Source of the DNA: Rhodococcus sp. 14-2483-1-2
GTDB taxonomy: Bacteria > Actinomycetota > Actinomycetes > Mycobacteriales > Mycobacteriaceae
Assembly: GCF_002259405.1 (NCBI RefSeq)
Contig: NZ_NPFW01000002.1
Span: forward strand, 310,001-374,000
Length of the DNA: 64,000 bases
Direction of reading: 5' to 3'
The notes beneath the pieces were generated by a model. That model did no database searches. It had not been told where the DNA came from and was given only the letters and a program-made list of their open reading frames with translations. The position numbers and the translations under genes are program-made. Below are positions 60,564 to 64,000 of this stretch, one piece after another (the stretch's first letter is position 1; every line of letters starts with the position of its first letter).

Positions 60564-61928
60564 TCAGTTCCCCTGTGCGACAGCGCGAAGCGCATCTTCG
60601 AGGACGGTGAGCGCCTCGCTCAGCAAGTCGTCGGAGATCACCAGTGGCGGCAGCAACCGGATGACATTGCCGTAGGTGCCGCACGTCAGCACTATCACCC
60701 CGGCCTCGAGTGCCGCCGCCGCAACGGCTTTGGTGGCCTCCGGGTTGGGCTCACGCCCACCCGGCAGGACGAGTTCGATCGCAAGCATGGCTCCGCGACC
60801 ACGCACCTCACCGATGATGCCGATCTCGGTACGCAGCGCATTCAGTCGCTCGAACACGATGCGTTCGATGTCGCGGGCGCGTGCATTGAGGTCGAGTGTC
60901 TCCATCTGCTCGATGGACGCCAGTGCCGCGGCGCAGGCGACGGGGTTGCCGCCGTAGGTGCCACCGAGTCCACCGGGGTGCACGGCGTCGATCAGATCGG
61001 CACGGCCGGTGACCGCGGCCAGCGGCATACCTCCTGCGATACCTTTCGCCATGGTGATCAGATCCGGCACGATGCCCTCGTGTTCGCTCGCGAACCACGC
61101 ACCGGTGCGGGTGAATCCGGCCTGCACCTCGTCTGCGATGAACACGACGCCGTTCTCGCGTGCCCAGTCCGCCAGTGCCGGGAGGAATCCTTCTGCGGGC
61201 ACGATGAAGCCGCCCTCGCCCTGGATCGGCTCGATCAGGATGGCCGCCAGATTACCCGCGCCGACCTGCTTCTCGATGACGGAGATCGCCCGGGCCGCAG
61301 CCTGGGCACCGGTCACCGCGGAACCGTCGGCGTTCAGGCCCTCCCTGAACGGATACGACATCGGCGCTCGATAGACCTCGGGAGCGAACGGCCCGAACCC
61401 ACTCTTGTACGGCATCGACTTGGACGTCAGCGCCATCGTCAGATTGGTACGACCGTGGTACGCGTGGTCGAACACGACGACAGCCGACCGCCCGGTGGCG
61501 TGACGTGCGATCTTGACCGCGTTCTCGACGGCCTCGGCACCACTGTTGAACAGAACGCTGCGCTTGTCGTGATCGCCCGGCGTCAACTCGGCCAGCTTCT
61601 CGGCGACCTCGATGTAACCCTCGTACGGCGCGATCATGAAACACGTGTGGGTGAAGTGTGCGACCTGATCCTGCACTGCAGCAACGACTGCCGGATTGGA
61701 TGCACCGACTGTCGTCACGGCGATTCCGGCCCCGAGGTCGATCAGCGAATTCCCGTCGACATCGACCACGACGCCACCGTCCGCGTCGGCCACGTACACC
61801 GGCAACGTCGACGCCACGCCTGCACCGACGACGGCCTTGCGGCGCTGCGCCAACGCCGCCGACTTCGGCCCGGGGAAGGCGGTGACGATCTTGCGCTCCT
61901 GCGGAAGTCGGTACTCGATCGAGGCCAT
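60564..61928 (-). CDS. gabT: 4-aminobutyrate transaminase
   Basis: A 454-aa class III aminotransferase. NSGAEAVENAVKIARHATGR, FDHAYHGRTNLTMALT, the aspartate in FIADEVQAGFTRTG and the PLP lysine in ITMAKGIAGGMPLAAVTGR are all present. It moves the amino group of GABA to 2-oxoglutarate, giving succinate semialdehyde. The ATG at 61928 lies 130 bp from the divergent PucR gene. It heads gabT-gabD. Confidence 0.92.
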   Translation of the reverse strand: MASIEYRLPQERKIVTAFPGPKSAALAQRRKAVVGAGVASTLPVYVADADGGVVVDVDGNSLIDLGAGIAVTTVGASNPAVVAAVQDQVAHFTHTCFMIAPYEGYIEVAEKLAELTPGDHDKRSVLFNSGAEAVENAVKIARHATGRSAVVVFDHAYHGRTNLTMALTSKSMPYKSGFGPFAPEVYRAPMSYPFREGLNADGSAVTGAQAAARAISVIEKQVGAGNLAAILIEPIQGEGGFIVPAEGFLPALADWARENGVVFIADEVQAGFTRTGAWFASEHEGIVPDLITMAKGIAGGMPLAAVTGRADLIDAVHPGGLGGTYGGNPVACAAALASIEQMETLDLNARARDIERIVFERLNALRTEIGIIGEVRGRGAMLAIELVLPGGREPNPEATKAVAAAALEAGVIVLTCGTYGNVIRLLPPLVISDDLLSEALTVLEDALRAVAQGN

Positions 61929-62058
61929 GGTCGCACCTTTCGTGTGGGCTGGTCCAGCAAGTATGCGACCGGTCGACCGCCCAGGCCTGCTGCCAATTCG
62001 TCCATTCGATGGGCAGGTTGCACTCCATTTCGTCGACCCGGGGTTTACAGTTCGACAG

Positions 62059-63555
62059 GTGAGCGTGCAGATGTCCTGGCTGCTGAGGCAACGACACCTT
62101 CGACTGAGTCACCGCGGAGGACCCGAACGCAGCGCCGTACCCATCACCTTCGCGCAGGCGACCGAGCTCACCGACCCCAGCCCGTGGCTGTCCGGCGGTG
62201 AGCTGATTCTGACGACCGGGCTCGGGTTCGACTCCGACGGCCCAGCTCTCGGCACCTACGTCCGAACCCTCGCCGCCGCGGGCGTCGCCTGCCTCGGATT
62301 CGGAATCGGTCTGTCGCACAGCACGATTCCCCAGCACATTCTCGATGCGGCAGAGGACGTGGGCCTACCCGTCGTGGAAGTCCCCTACGACATTCCCTTC
62401 GCCGCCGTCATTCGCGCGGTCATGAAGAGAATCTCCGAGCAGGAGTACGAGCAGGTCGTCCGCGCGGCGTCCGTGCAGAACCGCATCACTCGGGCAGCAC
62501 TGCACGGTGGCGTGAACGCGATCGTCCGTGAGCTCGCCGTTGCCACGTCGACATCGGTGGCGCTGATCGGCCGGCGCACCGAGCCGTTTCATCCCGCAGA
62601 CGCTTCCGACCTCGTCGAGCAGGCCCGCGAGATCGCCCGCAGTATCCGGCCGTCGTCCTCTCCCGCCACCGTGTCGGCGAGCGAACCGGGGCGCACAGTG
62701 ACCCTGCATGCGGTTGCGATCACCGGTGGCGCTCCGACTTTCCTGGCCATTCGCACCACAGGGCCGATGACCGGGGTCGAGCAGATCCTGCTGGGACACG
62801 CGGTATCACTGGTGACGCTCGACCTCGAGAAGCCGGCACGACTGCGCGCGGAGCAGTCCAGGCTCAACACCCTCGCACTCGGGTTGTTGCTCGACGGGCA
62901 CCTCCCGCCCACCGACGACACGGCCCTACCGAGCTATCTCGCCGATGCTGCCGACGACGACTCCCACATCAGGGTTGCGGTGATCCGCGGACCGTCCGAA
63001 CGCATCGCCGAAGCAGTCGATGCCGAGTGCCGGCTCCGCGCGCGGCCGACCTACGCCCGTCGCACCGACACCGGCTGCGAACTGCTGCTGCGCGGCTCCG
63101 ACGACACCCGGTTCGTTGCTCACCTCGTCGAATCACTACCGCGGTCGACGTGTGCAGGCATCAGTTCCCGGCTGCACATCGACGAGTCACCTGCGGCGCT
63201 GCGGCAAGCCACACTCGCCTGCGCGGCGGCGGGTCCCCACGACCGGATCGTCGAATTCACCGGATCGATGCTGCTGGCCTCCGAACCGGTACAGGAGTCG
63301 TTGCGCGCCATGGCTGCAGTGACCATCGCGGTACTGGCCGAGTACGACCGCACCCATTCCGCCGATCTGGTGGGATCACTTCGGGCTTTCCTCGAGGCGA
63401 ACGGGCATTGGGAAACCGCTGCGGCACACCTGTCGGTTCATCGTCACACGCTGAGAAACCGGATCACGCGGTGCGAGGAATTGCTCGCGGTGGATCTGAC
63501 GTCGGCGCGGGTGCGAGCCGAATTGTTGCTCTCGCTGCTTGCCGCGACAACGTGA
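62059..63555 (+). CDS. PucR-type transcriptional regulator of the gab operon
   Basis: A protein of about 498 aa. The N-terminal PucR domain includes LTDPSPWLSGGELILTTGLG and GVACLGFGIGLSH. A GGDEF-like central region follows, then a C-terminal helix-turn-helix (ETAAAHLSVHRHTLRNRITR). The start is uncertain: GTG at 62059, GTG 62065 or ATG 62071. No Shine-Dalgarno is visible, so a leaderless start after TTTACAGT is possible. Divergent from gabT, so it most likely regulates GABA use; a homologous GabR activator is known in corynebacteria. Confidence 0.85.
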   Translation: MSVQMSWLLRQRHLRLSHRGGPERSAVPITFAQATELTDPSPWLSGGELILTTGLGFDSDGPALGTYVRTLAAAGVACLGFGIGLSHSTIPQHILDAAEDVGLPVVEVPYDIPFAAVIRAVMKRISEQEYEQVVRAASVQNRITRAALHGGVNAIVRELAVATSTSVALIGRRTEPFHPADASDLVEQAREIARSIRPSSSPATVSASEPGRTVTLHAVAITGGAPTFLAIRTTGPMTGVEQILLGHAVSLVTLDLEKPARLRAEQSRLNTLALGLLLDGHLPPTDDTALPSYLADAADDDSHIRVAVIRGPSERIAEAVDAECRLRARPTYARRTDTGCELLLRGSDDTRFVAHLVESLPRSTCAGISSRLHIDESPAALRQATLACAAAGPHDRIVEFTGSMLLASEPVQESLRAMAAVTIAVLAEYDRTHSADLVGSLRAFLEANGHWETAAAHLSVHRHTLRNRITRCEELLAVDLTSARVRAELLLSLLAATT

Positions 63556-63583
63556 ATATCGGCCTTCGTGTCAGGATTTCCCG

Positions 63584-64000
63584 ATGACCACGCCTCGTCC
63601 CGAACCCCATACCGCCGTCGCCACTGCGAAGTCGGTTCGGCTCGGAGTACTGCTGGCGGCAGTCGGTGGATTCCTCGACGCGTACACCTACATCACCCGT
63701 GGCGGAGTGTTCGCCGGCGCGCAGACCGGCAACGTGGTGCTGCTCGGCGTCGATGTCGCCGGCGGCCGCTGGGTCGAGGCACTGGCGTTCCTACCCCCGT
63801 TGGCGGCCTTCGTCCTGGGCGTCGCGACCGCGGAGTTCATCGCGCTGCCCGCGGTTGCGAAGATCGTGCGACGACCGGTGCGGGCAGTGCTGGTGTTCGA
63901 GATCCTCGTGGTCCTCGTCGTCGGATTTCTGCCGGCGACCGTGCCCGATGCGGTGGTCTCGGTGATCCTCGCTCACGTTGCAGGCGTGCAGGTGACCACC
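63584..64000 (+). CDS. DUF1275 (YoaK-like) membrane protein, N-terminal part (runs off the right edge)
   Basis: The first 139 codons are present from the ATG at 63584. The diagnostic DUF1275 block GGFLDAYTYITRGGVFAGAQ, with TGNVVLLG after it, and hydrophobic helices are visible. Function is unknown; the family is a multi-pass membrane protein. It follows the PucR gene by 28 bp and may be co-transcribed with it. Confidence 0.85.
   Translation, partial: MTTPRPEPHTAVATAKSVRLGVLLAAVGGFLDAYTYITRGGVFAGAQTGNVVLLGVDVAGGRWVEALAFLPPLAAFVLGVATAEFIALPAVAKIVRRPVRAVLVFEILVVLVVGFLPATVPDAVVSVILAHVAGVQVTT

Noticed and set aside
59490..62201. A 903-codon plus-strand open frame
   Set aside because: It runs antisense across gabD and gabT, whose catalytic motifs are intact. 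No ribosome site or domain was seen.
1..64000. CRISPR, insertion sequence, prophage or tRNA-linked island
   Set aside because: No regularly spaced repeats, transposase or integrase motifs, or tRNA folds were seen. Gene style is uniform across the window.

Overview
The window is high-GC DNA with tightly packed genes, many GTG starts and repeated ATGA/GTGA stop-start overlaps. Gene content points to a mycolic-acid actinobacterium, most likely a Rhodococcus or close relative (Nocardiaceae). The reasons are an NDMA-type nicotinoprotein methanol dehydrogenase with MnoSR-like regulators, a probable mycofactocin methyltransferase, several TetR, AraC and Lrp regulators, and a metB / cbs / SGNH esterase / fadA / BI-1 block whose gene order resembles one I know from mycobacteria. 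There are no tRNA or rRNA genes, CRISPR arrays, insertion sequences or phage genes. No gene-free stretch exceeds about 250 bp.

Region A (1-17.4 kb) looks like an uncharacterised catabolic locus. It contains a Rieske oxygenase with a coupled 101-aa protein of unknown function and a PEP-utilising swivel-domain protein that lacks an ATP-grasp domain. It also holds two SDRs, a stand-alone dihydrolipoamide-dehydrogenase-like flavoprotein, two ThuA-like proteins, a mycothiol-dependent isomerase-like (DinB-like) protein, a histidine phosphatase, and three related acyl-CoA dehydrogenases with Asp where the catalytic Glu is expected. Two divergent TetR genes and one Rrf2 gene with three Cys are the likely regulators. 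A probable mftM gene lies inside this block.

Region B (17.5-34.2 kb) holds two AraC genes of equal length around a molybdopterin set (moaE-moaA-moaD-moeA, with moeA frameshifted in a C6 run). Next come a ferredoxin reductase, a ferredoxin and a formate-dehydrogenase-like Mo/W enzyme. The mno-type alcohol oxidation cluster follows: response regulator, sensor kinase, Fe-dependent alcohol dehydrogenase, VWA protein, MoxR ATPase and methanol dehydrogenase. A 24-bp perfect palindrome upstream of the alcohol dehydrogenase operon recurs as a 16-bp core upstream of the methanol dehydrogenase, so both units probably share a regulator. Together the genes could carry C1 or short alcohols to the acid or CO2, with electrons going to mycofactocin and ferredoxin.

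Region C (34.2-47.4 kb) is mostly housekeeping: an MFS transporter, a MurI-like racemase, metB, a glutaryl-CoA-dehydrogenase-like enzyme, cbs, an SGNH hydrolase, a thiolase, a BI-1 membrane protein, an RsmC/RlmG-like methyltransferase, a BCP peroxiredoxin and a PtpB-like phosphatase.

Region D (47.5-64 kb) is amino-acid catabolism: Lrp plus a D-arginine-dehydrogenase-like gene, a TetR/DHA2 efflux pair with a clear shared operator, and a branched-chain keto-acid dehydrogenase operon (E1 alpha, E1 beta, E2 and an extra fused alpha-beta E1). Its divergent Lrp regulator and a leucine/valine dehydrogenase carry TGCAC repeats 32 bp apart in both promoter regions. Last are gabT-gabD with a divergent PucR-type regulator and a DUF1275 membrane protein cut by the right edge.
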